From the NCBI RefSeq assembly GCF_035690525.1, contig NZ_DASSKM010000085.1, forward strand, positions 10,867 through 74,866: a stretch of DNA of 64,000 bases, in the 5' to 3' direction. The position numbers and the translations under genes are program-made. Shown here one piece after another: positions 34,299-43,654 of the stretch. The notes beneath the pieces were generated by a model. The model was not told the DNA's origin, ran no database searches, and saw only the letters and a list, made by a program, of their open reading frames with translations. Each line of letters begins with the position of its first letter. Position 1 is the stretch's first letter. The stretch is from Salinisphaera sp035690525 (GTDB lineage Bacteria; Pseudomonadota; Gammaproteobacteria; Nevskiales; Salinisphaeraceae).

Positions 34299-35456
34299 AT
34301 GTCCGACAGGCAAGGGCCTGTTGCCGTTTCACACGGCACCGCGCCGGAAACCGTTATCACCGAGATCGACCGCGCCTTTTTCCGTCACCTGATCGAGCAC
34401 GGCCCCGGCTCGCGCGCCGGCATATCGGCCGCGATCGGCATCGCGCGCCCGACGGCCTCGGAATCGGCGCGCCGGCTGCTGGGCGCCGGGCTCATCCGGC
34501 CCGCCGGACAACAGACCGGCCAGCGCGGACGCGCGCCGCTGCTGTATGCCGTCAACGCCGAACGCGGCTATACACTGAGCCTGGCCATGGATCGCGGCTG
34601 GGTCGGTCTTCGGGCCTGCGATCTGGCGCGCCGGGTCGTCTGGGAAAAGATCGTGCCGTTGGCGGTCGAAACGAGCGGGGAACAGCTCATCGCGACCAGC
34701 CGCGACCTACTGGCACAGGCGCGGGCAAAAGCCCACGGCGATTGCCTGGGCGCCACATGTTCGGTGGCCGATCCGGTCGACCCGGACACCGGTGCGGTCG
34801 TCTCCCTGCCCGATTCGCCGTTTCCCGCCGGCCACATCGCGATCCGCGAGCGAATTTTCACGCCGGACGTGCCGATTCTGCGCGTCGACAACGACGTTAA
34901 CTGGGCCGCGCTCGCCGAAAGTCGGCTCGGCGTCATGCGGTCGCAGCGCAATTTTCTCTACGTCTACATCGGCGCGGGCGTCGGCGCCGCGCTTTATGTC
35001 AACGGCGCGCTGTATCGCGGCGCGACCGGGCTGGCCGGCGAGATCGGATACGCCCGACTCGGGCCGGCCCAGACGCTGATGCAGCGCTTGCAGGAATTGG
35101 ACGTCGCGCTACCCGATCGTACTTCGCTGGACAGCGCCCGGCTGCAAGCCCTGTTCGAGACGGAAGCCGACAGCCGCGGCGCAGGCGCGGTCGTCGAGGC
35201 TTTTGCCTGGGTCATCGCCAACACCGCGATCACCCTGAACCCCGGCGCGATCGTGCTGGCCGGTAGCCTCATGGACATGCCATCCTTCAATACACAATTG
35301 CAACGTGCCGTACAGTCGAACCTGCCGATGCCGGTCGAGATTCATGTCTCGCGCTTCGGCGCGCGCGCGCCGCTGGTCGGGGCGGGCATCGGCGCCCAAG
35401 AGGCGGCCGAGATCGGTCTTGGCCTGGCCGCCGGACCCGTCGACGCATCGGCATGA
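34299..35456 (+). CDS. ROK-family transcriptional regulator
   Basis: 385 residues. An N-terminal winged helix (FFRHLIEHGPGSRAGISAAI, ARPTASESARRLLGAGLI) precedes the ROK sugar-kinase-like domain with DNDVNWAALAESRLG and YIGAGVGAALYVNGALYRG; the expected zinc motif CxCGxxGC is not evident, so it is a divergent member. ROK repressors of the NagC/XylR type respond to sugars. Residues 6-16 (GPVAVSHGTAP) are coded by a copy of the intergenic repeat tail (34314-34345), meaning that the repeat has become part of the N-terminus. It is divergent from the DUF1479 gene. Confidence 0.85.
   Translation: MSDRQGPVAVSHGTAPETVITEIDRAFFRHLIEHGPGSRAGISAAIGIARPTASESARRLLGAGLIRPAGQQTGQRGRAPLLYAVNAERGYTLSLAMDRGWVGLRACDLARRVVWEKIVPLAVETSGEQLIATSRDLLAQARAKAHGDCLGATCSVADPVDPDTGAVVSLPDSPFPAGHIAIRERIFTPDVPILRVDNDVNWAALAESRLGVMRSQRNFLYVYIGAGVGAALYVNGALYRGATGLAGEIGYARLGPAQTLMQRLQELDVALPDRTSLDSARLQALFETEADSRGAGAVVEAFAWVIANTAITLNPGAIVLAGSLMDMPSFNTQLQRAVQSNLPMPVEIHVSRFGARAPLVGAGIGAQEAAEIGLGLAAGPVDASA
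34314..34345. repeat. tail fragment of the structured repeat, inside the ROK gene
   Basis: GGGCCTGTTGCCGTTTCACA followed by CGGCACCGCGCC matches the outer ends of the repeats at 31014 and 31310 (reverse complement of the latter). Only the tail is present; the hairpin portion is missing. It is read in frame as the N-terminal leader of the ROK regulator. Confidence 0.7.
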
Positions 35457-35491
35457 ACAGGCTCTAGACTCGCCGGCACGCGGAGAACGCT

Positions 35492-35914
35492 ATGTCGACA
35501 ACTTCCGACAACGCCCTCGCCGGCCGGCCGTACGCCGAGCTGTTCACGGCACTGGCACGCTCGTCTTTCCGTTCGCGATTCGCGCTCGGACCGCGCGAAC
35601 AACACGATCTGGATCGTCACGGACTGGAGGTTATTCGTCGGCATGCCGCGCGCTTTATCGGCGAGCGCCTGGCCCCGGCCGAGCCTGCAAACGACGGCAA
35701 ACAGACCCCGATGCGCAATCATCCGGTGTTCGTCGCCCAGCACGCCACGGCCACCTGCTGCCGGAGCTGCCTGGCGAAATGGCACGGCATCGGCGCAGAG
35801 CGCGCGCTAAGCGAAGACGAACAACGCTATGTCTGCGACGTGATCGTGGCCTGGCTCGAGCCGCGCCACGACCCGTCGCGAGTCGAGCCGCCCCGTCAGG
35901 CCGAGCTGTTTTGA
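35492..35914 (+). CDS. DUF4186 family protein
   Basis: 140 residues, a full-length DUF4186 protein. Signatures: SFRSRFALGPREQHDLDRHG, NDGKQTPMRNHPVFVAQHAT, and ATCCRSCLAKWHGI, whose CC-x2-C with nearby His residues could bind a metal. The function of the family is unknown. It follows the ROK gene by 35 bp in the same direction and overlaps the convergent amidase gene by 19 bases at the 3' ends. Conservation of all motifs indicates that it is functional. Confidence 0.85.
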   Translation: MSTTSDNALAGRPYAELFTALARSSFRSRFALGPREQHDLDRHGLEVIRRHAARFIGERLAPAEPANDGKQTPMRNHPVFVAQHATATCCRSCLAKWHGIGAERALSEDEQRYVCDVIVAWLEPRHDPSRVEPPRQAELF

Positions 35915-36714
35915 GTCTCGTTTGCGGTGCGGACCGCCGGTACGGCGCGCCGCAGGGCGAGATAGTCCGGGCGGACTTCGGTTTCCACCGCGAGCGCCAC
36001 ATCGGCGAGCACCAGCGCCTCGGCGTGCGGCGGGCAGCTCGCGCGTACCCGGCCCGCCGTATCCGCGTGACAACTGTCGCCGGTGAACAGGAAGGTCTCG
36101 CCCTGGCCGACCTGATTGACATAGACATGCGGCCGGCGGTTTTCGAGCGCGCGCGCTTGCACGCATAGCCGGTGATCGGGCCCGAACGGGCGCATGTTCG
36201 CCGACACGCTGAGCAACAGCTCGGCGCCGCCGACCGCCAGCGCACGGGCGATCTCGGGGAACTCGATATCGAAGCAAATCATCAGCCCGACGCGCACGCC
36301 GGCCAGTTCGACGATTTCCAGATGGTCGCCCGGCGTGAACGCCCCGGCCTCGTCGCCGAACAGTTGGATCTTGCGATAGCAGCCGGCGATCCGGCCGTCG
36401 CGATCGATCGCCAGCACGCTGTTGGCGACCCGCCCGTCGTCGCGGCGCTCGGCGAAGCCGATCACGATCGCGGTTTCGTGTCGCTCGGCCGCCGCGCGCA
36501 AACGCCCTACCCGGTCACCGGCTAACGATTCGGCCAGCGTTTCGGCGCGCGCGGTGGTATAGCCGCACAGATAAAGCTCGGGCCAGACCATCAAATCGGC
36601 ATCCGGACGGCCGGCCAGCGTGGTCTCGACGCACACGAGGTTGGCGTTCGTCTCTCCGACGACGGGCGCTTTCTGTGCCAGGGCGATACGCAGATTGCCG
36701 GTTTGCTCAGTCAA
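35896..36714 (-). CDS. nitrilase-superfamily carbon-nitrogen hydrolase
   Basis: 272 residues. The triad is Glu in LMVWPELYLCGY, Lys in CYRKIQLFGDE and Cys in LMICFDIEFPEIARAL. The protein is of the short bacterial amidase type (like omega-amidase or R-amidase), cytoplasmic and acting on small amides or carbamoyl compounds. It overlaps the APC permease gene by 8 bases and is the last gene of an apparent HisD-like/permease/amidase operon, suggesting that it acts on the imported compound or a derivative. The substrate is not deducible. Confidence 0.85.
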   Translation of the reverse strand: MTEQTGNLRIALAQKAPVVGETNANLVCVETTLAGRPDADLMVWPELYLCGYTTARAETLAESLAGDRVGRLRAAAERHETAIVIGFAERRDDGRVANSVLAIDRDGRIAGCYRKIQLFGDEAGAFTPGDHLEIVELAGVRVGLMICFDIEFPEIARALAVGGAELLLSVSANMRPFGPDHRLCVQARALENRRPHVYVNQVGQGETFLFTGDSCHADTAGRVRASCPPHAEALVLADVALAVETEVRPDYLALRRAVPAVRTANETQNSSA

Positions 36715-38080
36715 GCTCGGGTTTCTCCTCGAAAGTCAGCTTCGGCGGCGGCTGGCGGAACCCGCGGGTGATCCAGCCCAGCCAGGCGATGCCGAGCACC
36801 AGCCATATCAGACCGACGATCACCGCGTCGATATCCAGGTTGCACAATAGATAAAAATCGACGATCGCGCCCAGCGCCGGCAGGACGACCCACCAGAATA
36901 CCCCGGCCGCGCCGCGCTGCGGGCGATGCTTGAGCCAGTGCGCGATCACCGCGAGATTGACCAGCGTAAAGGCGGAAAACGCGCCGAAGTTGATGAACGA
37001 GGCCGAAGTCGTGACATCGACGAACAGGCCGATCAGCCCGGCCAGGCCGATCAACACGATGCTGATGACCGGTGTGCCGCGCGAGGACAGCCGCGCCAGC
37101 GGCGCCGGCAGCGCGCCGTCGCGCCCCATCGTGAACAGCAGTCTCGAGGCGCCCGCCTGGATGGTCAGGCCGCAGGCGAACTGACCGACGACCAGCCCGG
37201 CCAGCACGAAGGCCGCGAACAGATTGCCGCCCACCGCGCGCGAGATACCCAGCGCGGCCGAGGCGGGGTGGGCGAACTGCGCGCCCGGATGCACGAGCTG
37301 GGTGACCCAGGCCACGGTGATGAACAGTACGCCGAAGAACAGCACCACGATGATCATCGCCCGCGGAATCGTGCGCTTGGGGTCCTTGGTTTCCTCGGTG
37401 AGCAGCGTCAGCCCGTCGAAGCCGATGAACGAGTACGCGGCGACCGCGGCCGCCGCGGCGATCGCCGAAAATGTGGTGCCGTCATTGTAGAACGGTTCGA
37501 GCGCGCCCGGCCCGGCCGGCGCGCCGGCCCACTGGGCCAAACACAGCGCGACGAAGATCGCGATCACCAGCAACTGGAAGGCGACCAGCAGATAGTCGGT
37601 ACGGGTCGTCGTCTTGATGCCGATCAGGTTGAGCAACGTGGTCGGCAGGATGAAAGCCACGATCCAGGCCGCCATCGGGACCGCGGGGAACTGATTGGCG
37701 AGATAGGCCGCTCCGATCAGCCACACCACCAGCGGAATGAAGAAATAATCCAGCAGGATCATCCAGCCGGTGAGAAAACCGAGGTGCGAGGACATTTCCT
37801 CGCCGATATAGGTATAGGCCGAGCCGGATTTGGTGTGGTGCACCTGCGCCATGCGGCCGTAGCTGTAGGCGGTGAACACCATCGCCACGAGCGTCAGGAT
37901 ATAAGCGGTCGGCGCGCTGCCGCCCGACAAGTGCGCGATGATGCCGATGGTCGCCAGCACCACCAGCGGCGTCACCCAGGCGATACCGATGATGCACACC
38001 GACGACAGGGTGAGCGTGCGCTCGAGCCCGGCGCCCGGCGCGCCGCCCGTAGCGGTGGTCGTATTCGTGGTCGTGCTCAT
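36707..38080 (-). CDS. APC-family amino acid/amine permease
   Basis: 457 residues with twelve transmembrane helices. APC signatures: VCIIGIAWVTPLVVLATIG in TM1, YTYIGEEMSSHLGFLTGW, and FIGFDGLTLLTEETKDPKRT between TM6 and 7. The polar N-terminus is Thr-rich (STTTNTTTATGG). It probably imports an amino acid, amine or related nitrogen compound with H+. It lies 48 bp after the HisD-like gene and overlaps the amidase gene, so all three appear co-transcribed. Confidence 0.88.
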   Translation of the reverse strand: MSTTTNTTTATGGAPGAGLERTLTLSSVCIIGIAWVTPLVVLATIGIIAHLSGGSAPTAYILTLVAMVFTAYSYGRMAQVHHTKSGSAYTYIGEEMSSHLGFLTGWMILLDYFFIPLVVWLIGAAYLANQFPAVPMAAWIVAFILPTTLLNLIGIKTTTRTDYLLVAFQLLVIAIFVALCLAQWAGAPAGPGALEPFYNDGTTFSAIAAAAAVAAYSFIGFDGLTLLTEETKDPKRTIPRAMIIVVLFFGVLFITVAWVTQLVHPGAQFAHPASAALGISRAVGGNLFAAFVLAGLVVGQFACGLTIQAGASRLLFTMGRDGALPAPLARLSSRGTPVISIVLIGLAGLIGLFVDVTTSASFINFGAFSAFTLVNLAVIAHWLKHRPQRGAAGVFWWVVLPALGAIVDFYLLCNLDIDAVIVGLIWLVLGIAWLGWITRGFRQPPPKLTFEEKPELD

Positions 38081-38128
38081 GCCTTCTACCCCTTTTTTTC
38101 GCGTACCGGCGTGGTGCCGCGGGTTTGA

Positions 38129-39469
38129 TCAGTTATAGGGCCGGTCGACGACATCCTCGAGCCGGCCCGAGGTGATGGCGTCGATCTCGTTCGGATACAG
38201 CCGCAGTGCCGCGGCCCGCGCGTGGCCTTCCATGCGCTCGGTGCGCGACTGGCGGATCGTCGAGGGCGCCACCGCGGCCACGCCGTCGGATTCGATGCGT
38301 TGATGCGTGACCGTCTTGAGATAGGCGCCGACCCACAGCCCGCCGGTATAACGCGCGGCCTGACCGGTGGGCAGCGTATGGTTGGTGCCGCAGCACTTGT
38401 CGGAAAAGACCACGCTGGAGCGCTCGCCGAGAAACGCCGAGCCGTAATTCGAGATACGCGCGAGCAGCGCGTCCGGATCGCGCGTCTGGATCTGGAGATG
38501 CTCGGTCGCCATGTAATCGGCGAACGCGACCAGCGCGTCGTCGTCCTCGCAGACCACGACCTCGCCCTTGTTGCGCCACGCCGCGCCCGCGACTTCCGCC
38601 GACGAAAGAGAGGCCAATTGGCGCTCGACTTCATCGATCGCCTGTTGCGCCAGACGCTCCGAAGTGGTCGCCAAGCTGGGCCGCGCCATCGGGTCGTGCT
38701 CGGCCTGGGCGAGCATATCGGCGGCGAGCACGCGGGCATCGGCGGACTCGTCGGCCGCGGTGAAAATTTCGCTCGGCCCGGCCAGCGCATCGATCCCCAC
38801 CACGCCGAAAACCTGGCGCTTGGCCTCGTTCACGAAGGCGTTGCCCGGGCCCATGATTTTGTCGACCGCCGGCACGCTTTCGGTGCCGTAGGCCATGGCC
38901 GCGATCGCCTGCGCGCCGCCAATGCGGAAGATGCGCGTCGCGCCGGCCAGATGACAAATGCCGACCATGGCTTCGGGAGCCGTGGGCGGCAGGCAGGCCA
39001 CGATTTCCTCGCAGCCGGCCACCACGCCCGGCGCCAGCGACATGATCGGCGCCGAAAGCAGAGGATAGCGCCCGCCCGGCACATAGCAGCCGACGCGCGC
39101 GATCGGGACGATGCGATGGCCCAGATGCACGCCCGGCAGCGTCTCGATCTCGAGCGGCTGCATCGTCTCGCGCTGGGCGGCCGCGAAACGGCGCACCTGC
39201 TCGATGGCGAATTCCGTGTCCCGCCGGGTTTGGGGGTCGAGTTCGTCGACCGCGCGCCGGCGCGCGTCCCGCGCCACTTCGAAGCGATCGAGTTCGACCT
39301 TGTCGAAGCGCTCGGTGTATTCGGCGAGCCCGGCGTCACCGCGTTCGCGCACACCGGCGACAATTTCGCCCACCGTATCGGCGAGCTGAACACCCGCGCC
39401 CGGATCGGCTTGCTCCGCCGATTTCAGATAGCGGACACGGGCAGCGAGTTCGAAAGGCAGATCGCGCAT
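38129..39469 (-). CDS. histidinol-dehydrogenase-like oxidoreductase, catabolic paralogue
   Basis: 446 residues from ATG 39469 (an upstream open extension to 39622 is dissimilar and left out). The HisD fold is clear: PIARVGCYVPGGRYPLLS, IFRIGGAQAIAAMAYGTE, KIMGPGNAFVNEAKRQVFG, DALAGPSEI and the zinc-site region LAQAEHDP and CCGTNHTLPT. The context is not histidine synthesis but transport and amidase genes. The family includes HpsN, which oxidises sulfopropanediol, so this is probably an NAD-dependent dehydrogenase of another polyol or amino alcohol. The XRE-cupin regulator lies upstream. Confidence 0.85.
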   Translation of the reverse strand: MRDLPFELAARVRYLKSAEQADPGAGVQLADTVGEIVAGVRERGDAGLAEYTERFDKVELDRFEVARDARRRAVDELDPQTRRDTEFAIEQVRRFAAAQRETMQPLEIETLPGVHLGHRIVPIARVGCYVPGGRYPLLSAPIMSLAPGVVAGCEEIVACLPPTAPEAMVGICHLAGATRIFRIGGAQAIAAMAYGTESVPAVDKIMGPGNAFVNEAKRQVFGVVGIDALAGPSEIFTAADESADARVLAADMLAQAEHDPMARPSLATTSERLAQQAIDEVERQLASLSSAEVAGAAWRNKGEVVVCEDDDALVAFADYMATEHLQIQTRDPDALLARISNYGSAFLGERSSVVFSDKCCGTNHTLPTGQAARYTGGLWVGAYLKTVTHQRIESDGVAAVAPSTIRQSRTERMEGHARAAALRLYPNEIDAITSGRLEDVVDRPYN

Positions 39470-39667
39470 GGTTGAGAAAAATTCGGCTGATCGATGTGGA
39501 AAGATTATTTTCCAATCCTGATGAACGCAATCGCGAACGACAGGTATACGACGAAAGTTGCAGGCGCTGGTACCGCCGCTCCCGGCACGAGCCGAAAGGG
39601 CCGAAAGACATGCGATCGACACAAATCCGGTGCTTTTCGGCCGCCGGTTCTACGTTAGGGTTCGACG

Positions 39668-40246
39668 TTAGAACGTGGGCGGGGTGACGGCGCTGACCAC
39701 GACGCAGAGTTCGTCGAAGGGGTTGCGCATCCGGTGCGGGCGGCGGCTGTCGAAATAATAGGCGTCGCCGGCTTCCAGAATGCTGACTTCGCCGTCGACG
39801 GTCAGCTCGAGCCGCCCGGCCACGACCACGCCGCCCTCTTCCGCGGCGTGCTGGTAGGGCGGTTCGCCGGTATCCGCGCCGGGCGCATAGCGCTCGTGGA
39901 GAATCATCATCGCCGAGCCGCCGAGATTACGCCCGACCTGGCGATAGGACAGCGACACGCCGTTGGCGAGTTCGACCAGCTCGTCCGCGCGAAATACCAC
40001 CGGCGAAGCATCCGGCAACGGGTCGGAAAAAAACGCGCTCATGGTGGTGTCGAGCGCCTCGAGCACGGCTTTGAGCGAGCTGACCGATGGGCTGTGCCGC
40101 CCGCGCTCGATCAGCGAGATGGATACGTGGCTGACCCCGCAGCGGCGTGCGAGCTCGCGGATCGACAATTCCTTGCTTTGGCGAAGCTGCTTAAGCCGTA
40201 CTCCGGTCGCCGGCTGGGTGGATGTGTCCCCCAACACATACTCCAT
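39668..40246 (-). CDS. XRE-cupin transcriptional regulator (PuuR-like)
   Basis: 192 residues. The N-terminal HTH is RLKQLRQSKELSIRELARRC with SHVSISLIERGRHSPS (residues 17-55); the C-terminal cupin domain (about 105-190) has EEGGVVVAGRLELTVDGE and DAYYFDSRRPHRMRNP. These regulators bind a small ligand in the cupin and often control amine or amino-acid catabolism, as PuuR does for putrescine. It lies 200 bp upstream of the HisD-like gene in the same direction, making that operon its likely target; the more distant Puu genes have a GntR regulator of their own. Confidence 0.87.
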   Translation of the reverse strand: MEYVLGDTSTQPATGVRLKQLRQSKELSIRELARRCGVSHVSISLIERGRHSPSVSSLKAVLEALDTTMSAFFSDPLPDASPVVFRADELVELANGVSLSYRQVGRNLGGSAMMILHERYAPGADTGEPPYQHAAEEGGVVVAGRLELTVDGEVSILEAGDAYYFDSRRPHRMRNPFDELCVVVSAVTPPTF

Positions 40247-40315
40247 TTGCTATTCGATCAATAAGATATACCGGCTTGACGCACAAATGAAGCCCATGCA
40301 ACGTTGCACGGAAAT

Positions 40316-40342
40316 AAAAAGACGGGGCCCGAGGGCCCCGTC
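40316..40342 (-). terminator. intrinsic terminator of aceA
   Basis: On the minus strand, GACGGGGCCC-TC-GGGCCCCGTC is directly followed by TTTTTA, a complete rho-independent terminator 47 bp after the aceA stop. Confidence 0.92.
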
Positions 40343-40388
40343 CAGCCGCGGCGGTCGAAGTCACCGCGGTCCCAACACCGTCGCCAGA

Positions 40389-41987
40389 CTAGCCAAACTG
40401 GTTCATGGTGTTGTGAACCCCTCCCGCCTTGAGCGCATGCTCGCGGGAGAAGAACGCCTTGTGATCGTCGCCGATGTTCGAGCCGGCCATATCCTGATGC
40501 TTGACCGTGGCAATCCCGTCGCGAAGCTCGGCCCGCTGGACATCGCGCACATAAGCCAGCATACCCTCATCGCCGAAATAATTGCGCGCGAGTCGATCGG
40601 TCGACAGCGCCGTCGTGTGATACGTCGGCAGCGTGATCAGATGATGAAACACGCCCGCCTCGCGCGCCGCCCGGGCCTGGAACGCCTGGGTCCAGCGATC
40701 GGCTTCGAGCGCCAATTCGCTGCCGTCGTACTCGGCGCTCATCAACCGGTCGCGCTCGTAAGCCGAAACCTCGCGCCCTTCGCGCGTCCAGGCGTCGAAC
40801 ACTTGTTGCCGGAAATTGAGCGTCCAGTTGAACGACGGGCTGTTGTTGTAGACCAGCTTGGCGTTCGGCACGGCCTCGCGAATACGCCTGACCATGCCGC
40901 CGATGTGCTCGACGTTCGGGGTCGAAGTCTCGATCCACAGCAGATCGGCGCCGTTATTTAGGCTGGTGATGCAATCCAGCACCACACGGTCCTCGCCGGT
41001 GTTTTTCTTGAACTCGAACAGACCCGAGGCCAGCCGCTTGAGCCGCACCAGCTTGCCGTTCTGCTTGATCACGACATCGGAGGCGCCGATCTCGGACGGG
41101 TCGCCGATCTGCTCGCCGTCGAGATAACTGTTGTACCGATCGCCCAAATCGCCCGGCTCCTGCGAAACCGCGAGCTGCTGGGTCAGCCCGGCGCCCAGAC
41201 TGTCGGTGCGGGCGACGATGACGCCGTCGTCCACCCCGAGTTCGAGAAAGGCATAGCGCACGGCATTGATCTTGGCCAGAAACGCGGCATGCGGCACGGT
41301 GACCTTGCCGTCCTGATGGCCGCACTGCTTGACGTCCGAGACTTGGTTCTCGATCTGGATCGCGCAAGCGCCGGCCTCGATCATCTTCTTCGCCAGCAGG
41401 TAGGTGGCTTCCTCGTTACCGAAACCGGCATCGATGTCGGCGATGATCGGGATGACATGGGTCTCGAAATTGTCGATTTTGCTCTGGGCCTTCTGCGCCG
41501 CGACTTGGTCGCCGGTGTCGCGGGCCGCCTCCAGCGCGCGGAAACAATGATTGAGCTCCCAGGCGTCGGCCTGCTTGAGAAAGGTATAGAGCTCCTCGAT
41601 CAGCGCCGGCACGGCGGTCTTTTCGTGCATCGACTGATCCGGCAGCGGGCCGAATTCGGATCTGAGCGCGGCGACCATCCAGCCCGACAGATACAGATAT
41701 CGGCCCTTCAGACTGCCGAAATGCTTCTTGATCGAGATCGCTTTCTGTTGCCCGATGAAACCGTGCCAACAGCCCAGCGACTGGGTGTAGTTCGACGGGT
41801 CGGCGTCGTAGGCCGCCATGTCCTCGCGCATGATTTTCGCCGTATGGCGCGCAATATCCAGCCCGGTCTGAAAACGGTTCTGCGCGCGCAGACGCGCGGC
41901 ATGCTCGGGGTCGATGGCGTTCCAGGCGTCGCCGAAGCGTTGCCGCAGCGAGCCGATATCGCTGATGTCGTTTCTGTAGTCGGACAT
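40389..41987 (-). CDS. aceA: isocitrate lyase
   Basis: 532 residues from ATG 41987, which has a GGGAGC site; an in-frame extension to 42119 lacks similarity. It matches the long Pseudomonas-type isocitrate lyase (531 residues). The active-site loop is SDVKQCGHQDGKVTVPH with the catalytic Cys, preceded by PIIADIDAGFGNEEATYLL. It splits isocitrate to glyoxylate and succinate, the entry step of the glyoxylate shunt needed for growth on acetate, fatty acids or PHB-derived acetyl-CoA. The gene ends in a strong terminator. Malate synthase is not in the window. Confidence 0.95.
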   Translation of the reverse strand: MSDYRNDISDIGSLRQRFGDAWNAIDPEHAARLRAQNRFQTGLDIARHTAKIMREDMAAYDADPSNYTQSLGCWHGFIGQQKAISIKKHFGSLKGRYLYLSGWMVAALRSEFGPLPDQSMHEKTAVPALIEELYTFLKQADAWELNHCFRALEAARDTGDQVAAQKAQSKIDNFETHVIPIIADIDAGFGNEEATYLLAKKMIEAGACAIQIENQVSDVKQCGHQDGKVTVPHAAFLAKINAVRYAFLELGVDDGVIVARTDSLGAGLTQQLAVSQEPGDLGDRYNSYLDGEQIGDPSEIGASDVVIKQNGKLVRLKRLASGLFEFKKNTGEDRVVLDCITSLNNGADLLWIETSTPNVEHIGGMVRRIREAVPNAKLVYNNSPSFNWTLNFRQQVFDAWTREGREVSAYERDRLMSAEYDGSELALEADRWTQAFQARAAREAGVFHHLITLPTYHTTALSTDRLARNYFGDEGMLAYVRDVQRAELRDGIATVKHQDMAGSNIGDDHKAFFSREHALKAGGVHNTMNQFG

Positions 41988-42442
41988 GATGGGCTCCCTC
42001 TTGCTAAGTAGCATTGCACAATGACTGATATTCCGGAAATGATGATTTTCCGAAAGCGTGGTTGTCATTCTAAGAGCATGCCTAGAATATAAATATGAAA
42101 TGCCGCCTATTTCCGGCATTCATAAAATGAATACACCAAGATAATCGCCCTTAACGCGCTGATTTCAGAGACAGTTTGGTAACGAAACGCATCCCTGCTG
42201 TTTCCGGATGCTACCCCACATCAGGCTGTCGCTAATCAAGTGCAACCCAGCCTGGACGGCGTCCCGGCCCCGGGTCTCGTGACAAGGCCTGCCCGAGCGG
42301 CCGGCGATCGTAGCTTCCGCGCAATCCAAGCCACCCAGGCTATGCCGTAAGGAGCATGCCGTATAGGAGCATGCCGTATATCGGCACTGCCCCTAGCGTT
42401 CTATGGTGAGTTGTGTACAGAGTACCCGTCTCGGGATTCGTC
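41988..42442. promoter_or_regulatory. divergent promoter region of aceA and the KAS III gene
   Basis: 455 bases without a gene. It contains the palindrome ATGCCG-N8-CGGCAT (42100-42119) about 115 bp before aceA, a possible repressor site. Near 42341-42380 lies a 15-bp tandem repeat, AGGAGCATGCCGTAT, present in about 2.5 copies, which also carries ribosome-site-like AGGAG. No other signal is clear. Confidence 0.45.
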
Positions 42443-43540
42443 ATGCCTGCCATTATCGACGCTATTGAATATGCACTGCCGGCGCGCACTGAATCGATCG
42501 AAGACCTCGCTGCGCGTTTTCCCGACTGGCCGCTGGATCAGGTCATTGAAAAAACCGGCATTCGGACACGGCGTATCGCCGCCGATGAGGAATGCGCCTC
42601 TGATCTCGGCTTGACCGCAGCGCAGTTATTACTCGAAAACAGCGATACCGCGGTCGACGACATCGATTTTCTGATCTTTTGTACGCAGACGCCCGATTAC
42701 CTGGCGCCGACGACCGCTTGCCTTGTTCAGCAGCGGCTTGGGCTCGGCACGCACACCGGCGCTCTGGACATCAACCTCGGCTGCTCGGGCTATATCTACT
42801 CGCTCGGCGTGGCCAAAGCCCTGATCGAGTCGGGGCAAGCCCGTCGACTGTTGCTCATCACGGCCGACACCTATAGCAAATTTATCGACCCCGACGATCG
42901 GGGTGTCCGCGCGCTGTTCGGCGACGCCGCCGCGGCCACGCTGCTTTCGTATCACGACGACGACGACGGCGGCGGCGACGCTCCGACCATCGGACCGTTC
43001 ATTTACGGCACCGACGGCAGTGGTGGTCCGGAGTTAATCGTACCCAGCAGCGGCATGCGATACCCGCGGCCGGCCGCTGCCACTCAGGAATACATCGACC
43101 ACCGCGGCAATAAGCGCAGCGCGCATAAAATCGTCATGAACGGGCGTGCCGTGGTGGAATTCACGCTACGCGAAGTGCCCCGCGCCGTCTGGCAAGTCTG
43201 CGATAAGGGCGGGATCACCCTCGACGACGTGGATGCCGTAGTGCCCCATCAGGCGAGCGCGATCGTACTAAAGGGTGTCCGTGAACGGCTCGGCCTGCCA
43301 GACGCGCGCTTCATAAGCTGCATGGAAGATATCGGCAACACTGTCTCCTGCAGCATACCGATCGCACTCAAGCGCGCGGTGCTCTCGGGCCAAATCAAGC
43401 CAGGCGCGCTTTTGCTGCTCGTCGGCTTCGGTGTCGGGTTGTCGTGGGGCGCCACGCTCGTGCGTCTGCCGCTGGATTTCGCACCCTTGGCAACAAACGA
43501 AGCGCGACATGATGAGCATCTAGCCAGCGAACCGGTTTGA
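42443..43540 (+). CDS. 3-oxoacyl-ACP synthase III-like condensing enzyme
   Basis: 365 residues from ATG 42443 (ATG-like start 42413 is the alternative; neither has a strong ribosome site). The KAS III triad is Cys114 in DINLGCSGYIYSLGVA, His in AVVPHQASAIV and Asn in MEDIGNTVSCSIPIAL. It begins a plus-strand set with PhaB and another SDR, and no beta-ketothiolase (phaA) is present in the window. It could supply acetoacetyl-CoA by condensing acetyl-CoA with malonyl-CoA, as NphT7 does, or serve fatty-acid priming; sequence alone does not tell. The last 20 residues are a polar tail. Confidence 0.88.
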   Translation: MPAIIDAIEYALPARTESIEDLAARFPDWPLDQVIEKTGIRTRRIAADEECASDLGLTAAQLLLENSDTAVDDIDFLIFCTQTPDYLAPTTACLVQQRLGLGTHTGALDINLGCSGYIYSLGVAKALIESGQARRLLLITADTYSKFIDPDDRGVRALFGDAAAATLLSYHDDDDGGGDAPTIGPFIYGTDGSGGPELIVPSSGMRYPRPAAATQEYIDHRGNKRSAHKIVMNGRAVVEFTLREVPRAVWQVCDKGGITLDDVDAVVPHQASAIVLKGVRERLGLPDARFISCMEDIGNTVSCSIPIALKRAVLSGQIKPGALLLLVGFGVGLSWGATLVRLPLDFAPLATNEARHDEHLASEPV

Positions 43541-43554
43541 TTAACGTGAAACAA

Positions 43555-43588
43555 AGGCAGACACAACCCTGCCTCAAAGTTTTTTTTT
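43555..43588 (+). terminator. probable intrinsic terminator after the KAS III gene
   Basis: AGGCAG and CTGCCT form a 6-bp stem around ACACAACC, then CAAAG and a run of nine T residues. It is a weak hairpin with a long T-tract, so partial read-through into phaB is possible. Confidence 0.5.
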
Positions 43589-43654
43589 CGGGCGCTCTGC
43601 CACGTTATGGCCGTTCCATACAGCTTATAGGTATGAAACGGCTGAGAGGGAAAA

